This document shows, one piece after another, positions 7,541 through 15,870 of a DNA stretch of 39,071 bases. The notes under the pieces are model-generated. The model did not search any database. It saw only the letters and a list, made by a program, of their open reading frames with translations, and was not told the origin of the DNA. This stretch comes from Planctomycetota bacterium (GTDB lineage: Bacteria > Planctomycetota > UBA1135), in assembly GCA_024229395.1 (NCBI GenBank), contig JAAESM010000013.1:1-39071 (forward strand). The letters are read 5' to 3'. How positions within the stretch are numbered: position 1 is the first letter of the stretch; the number at the start of each line of letters is the position of its first letter. The translations under genes were made by a program, and so were the position numbers.

Positions 7541-10214
7541 GTGTTGCCAATCGTACCGCCGTGACTTTGTATTCGGGAGTTCCGACCTCGGAATCACGGC
7601 CATCACCGGTCAGGACGTTGGCGCGCGCCGCCGCGAAGTGCATCGGCATCCACATCACACCGGGCGATAAACGGTCGGTAACCACCGCAAGTGCGTCGAC
7701 CTTGCCGCGACGTGATTCGACTTGCACGGCCGCACCATCAAGGACACCCAGGTCGCGTGCATCGGCTGGCGCGATCTCGATAAAGTTGGATCCCTGCTTG
7801 TCGACCAGGCCAGCACTGCGCGCGGTCTGGGTGGCTGCGTTGTAGTGGTACAAGGTGCGGCCAGTGGTGAGCAGGAATGGATATTCCTCATCAGGCTCTT
7901 CCCAAGGTGGTACGTGATCCACGCCGTAGAACAATCCCTTGCCGCGGATCGGTGCGCCTTCATGAAGGAATTTCGAACCGGGGTGATCGCGATCGGGGCA
8001 CGGCCATTGCAAGCCGGTCTCCTCGATGCGGTCGTAACGGATGCCGTAGAACTTGGGCATCAAGTCAGCGACTTCATCCCAAATCACTTGTGGCTCGGCC
8101 GGCGCCCATTCGGCACCGAGTCGTTTCGCGACCTCAATAATAATCTCCAGGTCGGGGCGCGCATTTCCTGGCGCATCGACCGCCTTGCGCACACGCTGCA
8201 CGCGACGCTCGGAGTTGGTGAAGGTGCCATCCTTCTCAGCGAAACAAGTGGCGGGCAGAACTACATCGGCATAACGACGTGAAGTCTCGTTCAAGAAGAT
8301 GTCTTGGCAGACCACGAAATCGACCTTCTCGAAACCTTCCTCGACATGCGCCAAGTTCGGTTCGGAAACGAGTGGGTCTTCGCCCATGACATAGAAGGCG
8401 CGCAACTCACCGGTATGCATGCGATCCATCATCTGATCGAGTCGCAGCCCCGGCACCGCACTCAGCGGCGTACCCCAAGCTTGTTCGAAACGTGCGCGGT
8501 TTTCATCTTCACCAACCAGTTGATAACCGGGAAGGTAAAGCGGGTTGTTGCCCATGTCGTTACAACCTTGAACATTGTTCTGACCACGCAATGGATTCAC
8601 GCCGACGGCCTCGCGACCGAGGTGCCCAGTGGCCAATGCCAAGTTCGAGAGCGTGCGCACATTGTCAACACCACAGACATGTTCAGTAATGCCGAGCGTG
8701 TAGTAGATGCCGGAACGATCCGTGGTTGCATAAGCACGCGCGGCATCGCGGATGTCATCGGCATTCACGCCACAGACTTCCGCCGCACGTTCGGGTGGCC
8801 ACTCGGCAACCGCTTGTGCAAAGGCATCGTAATTTTCCGTGAGGTTGTTGATGTAGTCTTGCGCTTGCAAGCCTTCATCCAGAATCACATGCGCCATCGC
8901 GTTGACCAACGGGATATCGGTACCTGGCTTCAACTGCAGATGGATATCCGCATGTTGCGCCAACCAAGTCCTGCGCGGGTCGGCAACGATTAACTTTGCG
9001 CCACGGCGCATCGCCTTCTTCATGCGCAAGGCCAACACCGGGTGCGCCTCGGTCGTGTTACTGCCAATCACGAATAGGCAATCCGCATCTTCGATCTCTG
9101 CGATCGAGTTCGTCATAGCTCCTGCACCTAACGACCTGACCAGGCCGTAAACAGTTGGGCCGTGTCAGGTGGCGGCACAACTATGAACGTTGTTGGTGCC
9201 GATCACGGAGCGCGCCAACTTCTGCAGCACATAGACGTCTTCATTGGTGCAACGACTACTCGCCAAGAAACCAATGCTGTCGGCACCATGTTCCTGCTTG
9301 ACCTTGGTCAGGCCTTCGGCGACACGCGCGTAGGCTTCTTCCCAAGTTGCCGCATGCAACTCGCCATCTTCACCGCGCACCAATGGTTCGGACAGGCGAT
9401 CGTCGTGATGGATGAACTGCCATGCGAACCTACCCTTGGTGCAAAGATGACCGTCGTTGGGGCCGACACCTTGTTCGGCGGTGACCTTCACGACCTTGCC
9501 ATCTTTGGTGTTCAGGTCGATCACGCAACCGACACCACAGAAGGTGCAGACCGTGCGCGTTGTATCGCAAGAACTCTCTTCGACACCTTGCGATTGCTTC
9601 TCATACAAGGCGCCGGTCGGGCAACTGGAAATACAGCCGCCGCACAACTCACAAGAAGTATCGAGGAAGGAAAGTCCATCGGTGGGTTGCACGATGGCGT
9701 TAGGTCCTTGACCCGAATGTTCCAGCGCTGTGACCTGCATCACCTCGTCGCAGTAACGCACGCAACGATTGCACAAAATGCATGCATCGGTGTCGAAGCC
9801 GATGAAGCGGTTGCGGTCGTGGTACTGGGCGCGCTCAGGAAACTGAATCGGCGGCGCACCAAGATTGAAACGCTTGGCGACCTTGTCCATTGCGTTAGGG
9901 CGGCCACCAGTAGCCGGGCGATGTTCGGCCATGAACATCTCGGCGATCGTGCCACGCACGCGCTCCAAGGAATCGGAACCGGAACGCACCACCATGCCAC
10001 TTGCCACATTGGTCTTGCATGCAGGCACCGGACGCGGCGCGCCATCCAACTCGACCAAGCACATCCGGCAACCGCCGAACGGCTCCAAGCGATCCTCGTG
10101 ACACAAGGTTGGAACCTGCGCGCCTTTGCTGCGGCAAGCATCCAACAAAGTCGTTCCGGCGACGACTTCAAGGGCTTCGCCATCAAGATTGAAAGTGATC
10201 TTGTCGTGACTCAT
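7530..10214 (-). CDS. fdhA: selenocysteine-containing formate dehydrogenase, alpha (catalytic) subunit
   Basis: An 894-residue enzyme oxidising formate to CO2 at a Mo- or W-bis-pterin centre. The gene appears as two open frames broken by one in-frame TGA (complement 9165-9167). Reading TGA as selenocysteine gives Sec350 in the context CAATUHGPTVYGL, exactly at the catalytic Sec/Cys position of formate dehydrogenases. A hairpin follows at 9131-9148. Domains: NuoG-like [2Fe-2S] (Cys38, 49, 52, 66); two [4Fe-4S] clusters (Cys145/148/151/155 and 188/191/194/198); a further [4Fe-4S] (Cys223/226/230/258) with Lys260; molybdopterin domains; and a C-terminal dinucleotide-binding domain (TTGRTLYHYN). 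The His-Cys3 cluster of NuoG appears absent. The start ATG shares one base with the upstream stop (TGATG). Annotation pipelines would probably split this gene. Confidence 0.93.
9131..9148 (-). promoter_or_regulatory. putative bacterial SECIS element
   Basis: Downstream of the in-frame TGA the mRNA can form a 7-bp stem with one G-U pair (minus strand ACGGCCT / AGGTCGT) closed by a GGUC loop. The loop begins 24 bases after the UGA, within the range known for bacterial SECIS elements, and has G at its first two positions as usual. The bases just after the UGA (CACGGCCCA) match E. coli fdhF as recalled. Confidence 0.75.
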
Positions 10215-11386
10215 CAGACTACGGCCTCGCTGAACCAACGTTGCATCTGGCGCACGACCAGGGGTGCAGTGAACCCCAATCCACAAATGGATCCCAACTC
10301 CATGGCTTCCAGCCAGCGTTCGGTGACTTCGGGTTCGGGCCATTCATGCACGCCGCTGATCCAATCGGAGAATGCTCGGTTGCCCAAGCGACATGGGGTG
10401 CATTGCGAACAGGATTCGTCAGCGAAGAACTTCATGATCTCGGCTGCGACTTCCACCGGTTGCGTTGGCTTGGCATAGACCACCACACCAGCGGTACCCA
10501 ACGACGTACCGACTTCCTTCAAGCCTTCTGGTGAAAGCGGTGTATCCAAACAACTTGCCGGCAACACCCCCGATGCAGCACCGCCAGGAATCCAACATGA
10601 AATCTGTTCGCGATTGACGACTCCACCACCGAAGTGATCGATCAAGTCACGCGCGGTGATCCCGACCGGTGCTTCATAAACGCCGGGACGCTCGACGTCG
10701 CCGGACAAGGAATACAAACGGTGCGAGCCTGGGGTCTCGATCTCGCCGGAAAGGATTCGCTCCGCCCACCAGAAGGTCTCGACATTGTTCATCAAGGTTG
10801 GCAAACCCCACAATCCACTTTGCGTTGGATAGGGCGGCTTGTGACGCGGCTGCGGGCGCCTTCCCTCCATGCTCTCAAGCAAGGCCGTCTCTTCACCACA
10901 AATGTAAGCGCCACCACCAAGCACGATGTCGAGACGTAGCGGCAAACCGGTTGCCGCCGCTGGCGCGATGTTCGGCATTTCTTGCGGTGGCAACGGATGG
11001 CCTGGCCGCTGCACCGAACGACCTGGAAAGCCAGCACCATTCCACATGGCGCCCGAACCAGGGCTGAGGAATCCATCCTCAATCAAATCATTGATTGCCA
11101 CTTGCAAAAAGCGTAACTGCTCAGTGTATTCCGGACGCAAGTAGACATAAGCTCGCACGGCGCCGACCATCGCGGCAGCACGTTGCATTCCCAGCAAGAC
11201 GCGGCGCGGTTGTTCGTTCAACAACCAACCATCTTTCAGGGTACCGGGCTCGCCTTCATCGGCATTGCATACGATGACCTTGCCACCTTCAGGGGTGGCT
11301 TCATTGGCTACGGCTTGCCACTTAATGTGAACCGGAAAGCCGGCACCACCGCAACCGCGCAACCCTTCAAGGCGCTGGATGTCCAT
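10214..11386 (-). CDS. NuoF-like NADH/FMN-binding beta subunit of formate dehydrogenase
   Basis: A 390-residue flavoprotein that should pass electrons between the formate dehydrogenase iron-sulfur chain and NAD(H). The FMN/NADH fold is visible in GCGGAGFPVHIKWQAVANEA near residue 10, NADEGEPGTLKD near 45, and GGGAYICGEETALLESMEGR near 155. The C-terminal [4Fe-4S] site is SCSQCTPCRLGNRA with the distant ICGLG cysteine. It lacks the thioredoxin-like N-terminal domain seen in FdsB/HndC-type relatives. The ATG at 11386 is chosen because a TATTAT hexamer and GAGG precede it; 11395 is an alternative start. No NuoE-like [2Fe-2S] partner is encoded here. First gene of the operon. Confidence 0.9.
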   Translation of the reverse strand: MDIQRLEGLRGCGGAGFPVHIKWQAVANEATPEGGKVIVCNADEGEPGTLKDGWLLNEQPRRVLLGMQRAAAMVGAVRAYVYLRPEYTEQLRFLQVAINDLIEDGFLSPGSGAMWNGAGFPGRSVQRPGHPLPPQEMPNIAPAAATGLPLRLDIVLGGGAYICGEETALLESMEGRRPQPRHKPPYPTQSGLWGLPTLMNNVETFWWAERILSGEIETPGSHRLYSLSGDVERPGVYEAPVGITARDLIDHFGGGVVNREQISCWIPGGAASGVLPASCLDTPLSPEGLKEVGTSLGTAGVVVYAKPTQPVEVAAEIMKFFADESCSQCTPCRLGNRAFSDWISGVHEWPEPEVTERWLEAMELGSICGLGFTAPLVVRQMQRWFSEAVV

Positions 11387-11392
11387 CGGCCT

Positions 11393-11399
11393 CATAATA
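11393..11399. promoter_or_regulatory. bidirectional -10 element between the formate dehydrogenase operon and the binding-protein gene
   Basis: The heptamer CATAATA supplies CATAAT on the plus strand, 6 bases before the GTG at 11405, and TATTAT on the minus strand, 7 bases before the ATG at 11386. Each matches TATAAT at five of six positions. With an 18-base intergenic gap, both transcripts would be leaderless or nearly so. Confidence 0.5.
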
Positions 11400-11404
11400 G
11401 CGGG

Positions 11405-12283
11405 GTGGCAAACCACCGCGCATACTTCACGGCCTTGTTTCTGGGCATTTTGGCGATAGCGCTTTCGGCCTGTTCCAAGTCCGAACCCGTCAAGACTACA
11501 CACGGTTCCGCGAGCATTCCGCAACGCGCAGTGGTGATTGGTCCTGCCACCGCGGCGAATCTTTTTGCACTCGGCGCCGGCCAACACGTAATCGCCGTTT
11601 CCGACTACAACACCATCGAGGCCGCCAAGGAGCTGCCACGCGTCGGCGGCTTATTCGATCCCAACATCGAACGGATCACCGCGCTGAACCCAGACCTGGT
11701 CCTGATTCAGGGCCAAGCCAATTCCCTGCAAGGCTATTGCGAAGCTAGCGGCATCGAATTCCGTTCCTTCTCGACCGACACTTTGGCTGCATGGCGCACT
11801 GAGATGGAATGGCTAGCGCAACGGTTCGACGTGCAAGAGCAATTGCCCGCCCAACTTCAGCGCATGAGTGATGGCCTTGCCGCGCTCACTGCCTCCGAAT
11901 CCTCCAACGCCACCCCCCCGCGTGTGTTGTTGGTGATCTCGCGTCGCGCAGATGAGGCCTCCAGCATCATGGTGGCGGGCCACGCCAGTTTCCTCAATGA
12001 ACTCCTGGTCCATGCCGGCGGACAAAATGTCTTCACCGACAACGATCGCGACTACTTCGACCTGAATGAAGAGAGTCTGATCCGCGCCGCACCTGATGTC
12101 ATTCTCGAGTTCAGCACCGACACGACCGCCCAAGACGCCCTTGCGGTTTGGCGAAAGGCTTTTCCGGAAGTCCCGGCCGTCCGTGATGGCCGCATCAGGG
12201 TTATCGCCCAGGAAGATGCCTTGATGCCGGGGCCGTCCATGCTGGAAACTGCCCAAGCCATCGCCCTGGAGCTGCAGGAATAG
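11405..12283 (+). CDS. ABC transporter substrate-binding lipoprotein (BtuF/TroA-like, class III)
   Basis: A 292-residue binding lipoprotein. The GTG at 11405 gives a compact signal peptide ending in the lipobox LSAC; the longer frame upstream is antisense to the flavoprotein gene. The periplasmic-binding type III fold is recognised from RAVVIGPATAANLFALGAGQHVIAVSDY, followed by RVGGLFDPNIERITALNPDLVLIQG, and later ASFLNELLVHAGGQNVF and EESLIRAAPDVILEFS. This architecture goes with FecCD-type permeases importing cobalamin, haem, iron-siderophores or, in the MolA type, molybdate/tungstate. The probable ATPase and permease are at 14039-15813. Ligand unknown. Probably leaderless. Confidence 0.82.
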   Translation: MANHRAYFTALFLGILAIALSACSKSEPVKTTHGSASIPQRAVVIGPATAANLFALGAGQHVIAVSDYNTIEAAKELPRVGGLFDPNIERITALNPDLVLIQGQANSLQGYCEASGIEFRSFSTDTLAAWRTEMEWLAQRFDVQEQLPAQLQRMSDGLAALTASESSNATPPRVLLVISRRADEASSIMVAGHASFLNELLVHAGGQNVFTDNDRDYFDLNEESLIRAAPDVILEFSTDTTAQDALAVWRKAFPEVPAVRDGRIRVIAQEDALMPGPSMLETAQAIALELQE

Positions 12284-12290
12284 GCGCAGC

Positions 12291-12329
12291 CAAAAAAGAA
12301 AGGGCCCCTACCTTTCGGTAGAGGCCCTT
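12291..12329 (-). terminator. strong rho-independent terminator
   Basis: Arms at 12300-12312 and 12317-12329 (12 pairs, one mismatch) with a TTTC loop. On the minus strand TTCTTTTTT follows, terminating the lipoprotein gene that ends at 12352. It may also slow transcription from the plus-strand gene ending at 12283, though there is no T-run on that side. Confidence 0.8.
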
Positions 12330-12351
12330 CAGCAAGGGGTGCCTTGGTTTA

Positions 12352-13200
12352 TTACTCAGGGCGACTCAGTTCTACGTGGCCAGAGCCAAGTACAGAGTCT
12401 TCACCTGGGCCACTCATCAGCGTGCCTTCGTCGTTGATCAGCAGGTAGCTGAAGGTCAGAGTCGAGCCGTCGGTAGCCACTAGAACGACTTCCTGAAGCA
12501 GGCCAATGTTCTCGTTGTCGAGCCTAAAGACGCCTTCGTTACCGGCTGGCAAGTAGTGGTGCACGATCACCGAGCTGGATGGCTTGGTCAGAGCCGCACG
12601 GATAAGGTTGCCGTCGATGTCGACTTCCAGCTGGGACAGGCGGAAGCGGTCTGAGGAGTTCAGGGCTTGACCAAGCCATTCACCGGAGATCAAAGCAGTG
12701 GTGAAGGCTGCGCCACCATCAGAAAGGCGAATCTCGAAGGTTCCTTCGTAAGCGGTGCGCTCTGGCTCGTTACGGGTGAAGGTACCGTTGATGGTGTTGC
12801 GTGCTAGGTTCATTGCACCCTCGAGGTGCAAGACACCAGACTCAACGCTGGCCAAGGTCAGATCCAAGAAGCCGTCGACCGTGAATGTGATATCCAAAGA
12901 AGCGGTGCCTGGTTCCCAGTCTCCACCTCCGCCTTCAGAGGCGTCGAGCAGGTTACCGGTCAGCATTTGCAGAATGAGGTTGCGATCTCCGCGGGATTCC
13001 AGGAATGGAAGGATCTCGCCGGCCCAGTTGCCGTCGAGGTCGGCCAGGGCGAACTGAGTGCCGCCGCCGCCGTTGTTGCCGCCGTCGCCAGCGCCAGCAC
13101 CAGCGCTACCGCTGGTCGAAGAAAGGCCTCCGCCACCGCAGGAAGCCAATAGGCCGAGCGAAGCGACGAGGAAAATGCGAGTAAGAGTATTTTGGAACAT
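12352..13200 (-). CDS. lipoprotein of unknown function with Gly/Ser-rich linker
   Basis: A 282-residue lipoprotein. The ATG at 13200 gives signal peptide MFQNTLTRIFLVASLGLLASC (Cys21), followed by a flexible Gly/Ser/Ala-rich linker of about 35 residues. The remainder is mostly beta: DLDGNWAGEILPF, ASLDITFTVDGFLDLTLASV, NTINGTFTRNE, VFRLDNENIGLLQEVVLVAT. The repeated hydrophobic-polar alternation suggests a beta-barrel or sandwich such as a lipocalin-like fold, but no family is recognised. It sits between the parts of the ABC importer on the opposite strand, with a strong terminator behind it. No Shine-Dalgarno is apparent. Confidence 0.65.
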   Translation of the reverse strand: MFQNTLTRIFLVASLGLLASCGGGGLSSTSGSAGAGAGDGGNNGGGGTQFALADLDGNWAGEILPFLESRGDRNLILQMLTGNLLDASEGGGGDWEPGTASLDITFTVDGFLDLTLASVESGVLHLEGAMNLARNTINGTFTRNEPERTAYEGTFEIRLSDGGAAFTTALISGEWLGQALNSSDRFRLSQLEVDIDGNLIRAALTKPSSSVIVHHYLPAGNEGVFRLDNENIGLLQEVVLVATDGSTLTFSYLLINDEGTLMSGPGEDSVLGSGHVELSRPE

Positions 13201-13328
13201 CGAGGTAATCGTGTGGGATGTTGGTCTTGCGCAAGGAAAGTGACCTAAGTCCTTATGCTGCAACCGCCTGCGAGGGGCTTTCTTGGCCAAAGACAGCTAA
13301 TGTTACCCCGCAAAATGGAGCGCGGAGG

Positions 13329-13354
13329 AAAAAAGCTAATCCCTGTCCTAGCTT
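13329..13354 (-). terminator. rho-independent terminator of gmhA
   Basis: Arms AAGCTA (13333-13338) and TAGCTT (13349-13354), 10-base loop. On the minus strand a T6 run (plus A-run 13329-13334) overlaps the distal arm and follows it. It lies 13 bases past the gmhA stop. Confidence 0.6.
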
Positions 13355-13367
13355 GACACAAAAGCTG

Positions 13368-13946
13368 CTATGCGAATGCTGCCTCCACAATTTCGCAGAA
13401 ACAGTGGCCGAAGAGCAAATGTGCCTCTTGGATGCGCGGCGTATCGTTGCTGGGTGCAACAAATGCGACATCACATAGGAATCGGAGCTTGCCGCCATCC
13501 TTGCCAGTCACGCCAACAATCTTGGCGCCCTGACGGCGGGCAGCAGCAACGGCACGCAAAATGTTTTCGCTATTGCCGCTAGTAGAGATTGCGATAAACA
13601 CATCTCCTGTGCGCACATGGGCGCGGACCTGGCGTTCAAAGACCTCTTCAGCGGGGTAATCGTTGACCAGCGCCGTGTAAGTGCTTGAGTTCACCGTGAG
13701 CGCATGCACGTTTAGTGGGTCACGCTCTAGTAGGTAACGCCCAACCAGTTCGGCAGCCCAATGTTGGGCATCTGCGGCGCTTCCGCCATTGCCGGCCAAA
13801 TACACGCCACCCTCGCCGCGCAATGCATCGATCGCGAGGTTGGCGGCTTGCTGGACTTCCTCCACGAAGGAGTCGCCTAGGGCCAGGTAGGTCTGCTGCG
13901 CCTCTTTCAAGCGCTGATGCAAAATGGCGTCGGTCTTGGACGTCAT
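13368..13946 (-). CDS. gmhA: phosphoheptose isomerase
   Basis: Converts sedoheptulose 7-phosphate to D-glycero-manno-heptose 7-phosphate, the first step to heptose for LPS core or heptosylated glycans. At 192 residues it has standard GmhA length. The SIS fold is clear from GGVYLAGNGGSAADAQHWAAEL, the substrate loop STSGNSENILRAVAAA, and the C-terminal HLLFGHCFCEIVE helix with its conserved His. The ATG at 13946 is supported by conserved N-terminal length and by an extended -10 (TGTTAGAAT) ending 8 bases upstream, which suggests leaderless transcription. The remaining heptose genes (gmhB, hldE) are not in the window. Divergent from the ABC ATPase gene. Confidence 0.9.
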   Translation of the reverse strand: MTSKTDAILHQRLKEAQQTYLALGDSFVEEVQQAANLAIDALRGEGGVYLAGNGGSAADAQHWAAELVGRYLLERDPLNVHALTVNSSTYTALVNDYPAEEVFERQVRAHVRTGDVFIAISTSGNSENILRAVAAARRQGAKIVGVTGKDGGKLRFLCDVAFVAPSNDTPRIQEAHLLFGHCFCEIVEAAFA

Positions 13947-13954
13947 GATGCGAG

Positions 13955-13963
13955 ATTCTAACA
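13955..13963 (-). promoter_or_regulatory. extended -10 promoter of gmhA, probably leaderless
   Basis: Minus-strand TGTTAGAAT: TGn plus TAGAAT (five of six matches). The hexamer ends 8 bases before the ATG at 13946. No Shine-Dalgarno is present in the gap. Confidence 0.55.
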
Positions 13964-14023
13964 GCGTTCCGGACAGTCGACTGCCCCCCTCCAGCACCCT
14001 CTCAACGCCTAGTTGGGCGCGAT

Positions 14024-14032
14024 TGTTAGCAT
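14024..14032 (+). promoter_or_regulatory. extended -10 promoter of the ABC ATPase gene, probably leaderless
   Basis: TGTTAGCAT: TGn plus TAGCAT. The hexamer ends 6 bases before the GTG at 14039, which favours that GTG over the TTG at 14033 as the start codon. Confidence 0.5.
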
Positions 14033-14038
14033 TTGGCG

Positions 14039-14821
14039 GTGAGCCTCAGCACCCACTCCCTGTCCGTGACTTTCGGGACCGCCTCGGACCCGCCGGTCTT
14101 AGATGGTGTGGATTTCGAGTTGGAGGCTGGTCGCTTCGACATGATCGTCGGCGCCAACGGTGCAGGAAAGAGCACGCTGCTGCGCTCGATGGCCGGTTTG
14201 CTCATTCCTCAGCGCGGCAAGGTTTCACTCGATGGGCGCGATTTACGCCAGTTGCCGCTGGCCGAACGGGCCCGCCACATCGGCTTTTTGCCGCAGGAGG
14301 TTTCACCCGCCTTTACCTACAGCGTGGCCGAGGCCGTGGCTTTGGGCGCCCGCGTGGCTGGTTTGGGGCACTGGTTCGACCATGGTCTCGCCGGAGCCGC
14401 TGCCCGTGCCGTGGACCAAGCACTCGATCAGGTCGACGCCCTTGCTCTGCGCGACCGCCGTCTCGATGAACTTTCCGGCGGCGAACGACGTCGGGTGCTG
14501 ATCGCCAGCGTGTTGGCTCAGCAACCGCGCTACCTATTGCTCGATGAGCCAGCCGCCATGCTCGACCTGCAGCATCAGTCAGAGTTGTTCGGCTTGCTGC
14601 ACCACCTGGCCGGCGAAGGCCTTGGGGTGTGCTGCGTAACCCATGACTGGAACCTGGCGGTGGGATTCGCCGATCGCCTCACCGTTCTACACCAGAGCAA
14701 CATCCTTGCCAGCGGCCCTCCGGCGGAGTTGCTCACCGCTGAGATCCTGAATGCCGTCTTCGGCGACCACTTCGCCCTGCTACAACATCCCGACGGCCGT
14801 CCGGTGGTGGTTCCCAAATGA
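14039..14821 (+). CDS. ABC transporter ATP-binding protein (FecE/BtuD-like)
   Basis: A 260-residue nucleotide-binding subunit of a FecCD-type importer. Visible motifs: Walker A GANGAGKST (residues 38-46), Q-loop FLPQE (about 83-87), signature LSGGE (145-149), Walker B YLLLDE (165-170) and H-loop His202. The GTG at 14039 is preferred because of the promoter spacing; TTG at 14033 adds only two residues. The stop overlaps the permease start as ATGA (14818-14821), showing translational coupling. Together with the permease and the binding protein at 11405 it forms an importer of a metal chelate, cobalamin or oxyanion. Confidence 0.9.
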   Translation: MSLSTHSLSVTFGTASDPPVLDGVDFELEAGRFDMIVGANGAGKSTLLRSMAGLLIPQRGKVSLDGRDLRQLPLAERARHIGFLPQEVSPAFTYSVAEAVALGARVAGLGHWFDHGLAGAAARAVDQALDQVDALALRDRRLDELSGGERRRVLIASVLAQQPRYLLLDEPAAMLDLQHQSELFGLLHHLAGEGLGVCCVTHDWNLAVGFADRLTVLHQSNILASGPPAELLTAEILNAVFGDHFALLQHPDGRPVVVPK

Positions 14822-15813
14822 CCCCACGCCCGCGCCTGTTGCTCTTGTGGCTGACTGCCTTCTCATTGGGATGCGGCTTCCTCGCCCCCTTCTTAGGTAC
14901 AGAGCCCATCGCCATCGGCACGGCCACCCTCGAATGGCTAAGTGGCGACCGCAGTAGCTGGTCCACCGATACACGCATCCTCGACCTGCGCCTGCCGCGC
15001 GTGCTGCTCGCATGGTTGTCGGGCGGTGCCCTCGCGGTGGCCGGTGCCGCCATGCAAACGCTGCTGCGCAACAGTTTGGCCACTCCCTATACGCTCGGTG
15101 TCTCCACCGCAGGCACCTTTGGCGCCTTCCTGTGCCTGGCCTTCCCGTCGGTGGCCGGTTTGTTGATACTGCCACGTTTCGCCGCCCTGCTGTTCGCCCT
15201 CGCCGCCACCTTCCTAGTACTCAGCGTGGCGCGCCGCAGTCACCGTTCCGACGGCATCATCCTCGCTGGCGTCACTTTGAACTTTCTGTTCGGTGCCGCC
15301 CTGATGATGGTGCGTTATCTGGCCGATCCCTACAAACTGGCTGTGCTCGACCGCTGGCTGATGGGCTCTCTAGATGTGGTCGGCTTCGACACCCCATTGA
15401 GCTTGCTGCCATGGCTGGCCATCGGTTTGGTCCTGCTGATGCGTCGCACCGACGCCCTCGACCAGTTCGCCTTCGATCCTGAGATGGCCGCCGCCCGCGG
15501 GATCCAAGCCAAGACCATCCGTCGCGACGGCCTCCTTGCCGCTAGTTTGCTTGCAGCGGCTGTAGTGGCCTATACGGGACCGATTGGCTTCATTGGACTG
15601 TTGGTTCCACATGCCTTGAGGGGTTACACCGGCATGCGCCACGCCCTATTGCTGCCAGCCTGCTGGCTTGCGGGCTCCGGCTTCCTGGTGATTGCGGACC
15701 TTTGCGCACGCAGTCTGGAGATCGGCGGACGCCACTCGGAGATGCCAGTCGGAATCCTGACGGCGCTGGTGGGCGGACCGTTCTTCCTGTGGGTGCTGAT
15801 GCGCGAGCGCTAG
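14818..15813 (+). CDS. FecCD-family ABC transporter permease
   Basis: A 331-residue inner-membrane permease with about 9-10 helices. Family hallmarks: RLPRVLLAWLSGGALAVAGA followed by MQTLLRNSLATPYTLGVS, the coupling stretch TGPIGFIGLLVPHALR near residue 250, and the closing PVGILTALVGGPFFLWVL. Length matches BtuC/FecD relatives. It overlaps the ATPase gene by 4 bases and so belongs to the same transport unit. It is separated from its probable binding-protein gene by about 2.5 kb containing two genes on the opposite strand, an unusual arrangement suggesting insertion or inversion of that block. Confidence 0.92.
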   Translation: MTPRPRLLLLWLTAFSLGCGFLAPFLGTEPIAIGTATLEWLSGDRSSWSTDTRILDLRLPRVLLAWLSGGALAVAGAAMQTLLRNSLATPYTLGVSTAGTFGAFLCLAFPSVAGLLILPRFAALLFALAATFLVLSVARRSHRSDGIILAGVTLNFLFGAALMMVRYLADPYKLAVLDRWLMGSLDVVGFDTPLSLLPWLAIGLVLLMRRTDALDQFAFDPEMAAARGIQAKTIRRDGLLAASLLAAAVVAYTGPIGFIGLLVPHALRGYTGMRHALLLPACWLAGSGFLVIADLCARSLEIGGRHSEMPVGILTALVGGPFFLWVLMRER

Positions 15814-15856
15814 AGAACTGCCTCCAATCGGCGAAACACAGCTTTTCAGGCCACTG

Positions 15857-15862
15857 TACAAT
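15857..15862 (+). promoter_or_regulatory. -10 element of the parvulin gene, probably leaderless
   Basis: TACAAT, preceded directly by TG, ends 8 bases before the ATG at 15871. No Shine-Dalgarno is present in the intervening TCGCCGCC. Confidence 0.45.
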
Positions 15863-15870
15863 TCGCCGCC

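Noticed and set aside
7530..9116. Independent 528-residue formate dehydrogenase gene starting at an internal ATG
   Set aside because: It lacks the Sec/Cys residue and all iron-sulfur ligands, and the sequence upstream continues the same protein through the TGA; it is the C-terminal part of the selenoprotein.
9162..10478. 438-residue plus-strand open frame
   Set aside because: Antisense to the N-terminal part of the formate dehydrogenase; no recognisable domain. Similar long shadows at 20611-21732, 32715-33785, 27310-28311 and 16539-17579 were dropped for the same reason.
13974..13983. 10-bp palindrome CAGTCGACTG between gmhA and the ABC ATPase gene
   Set aside because: Short enough to be chance and not positioned at a clear promoter element; noted only.
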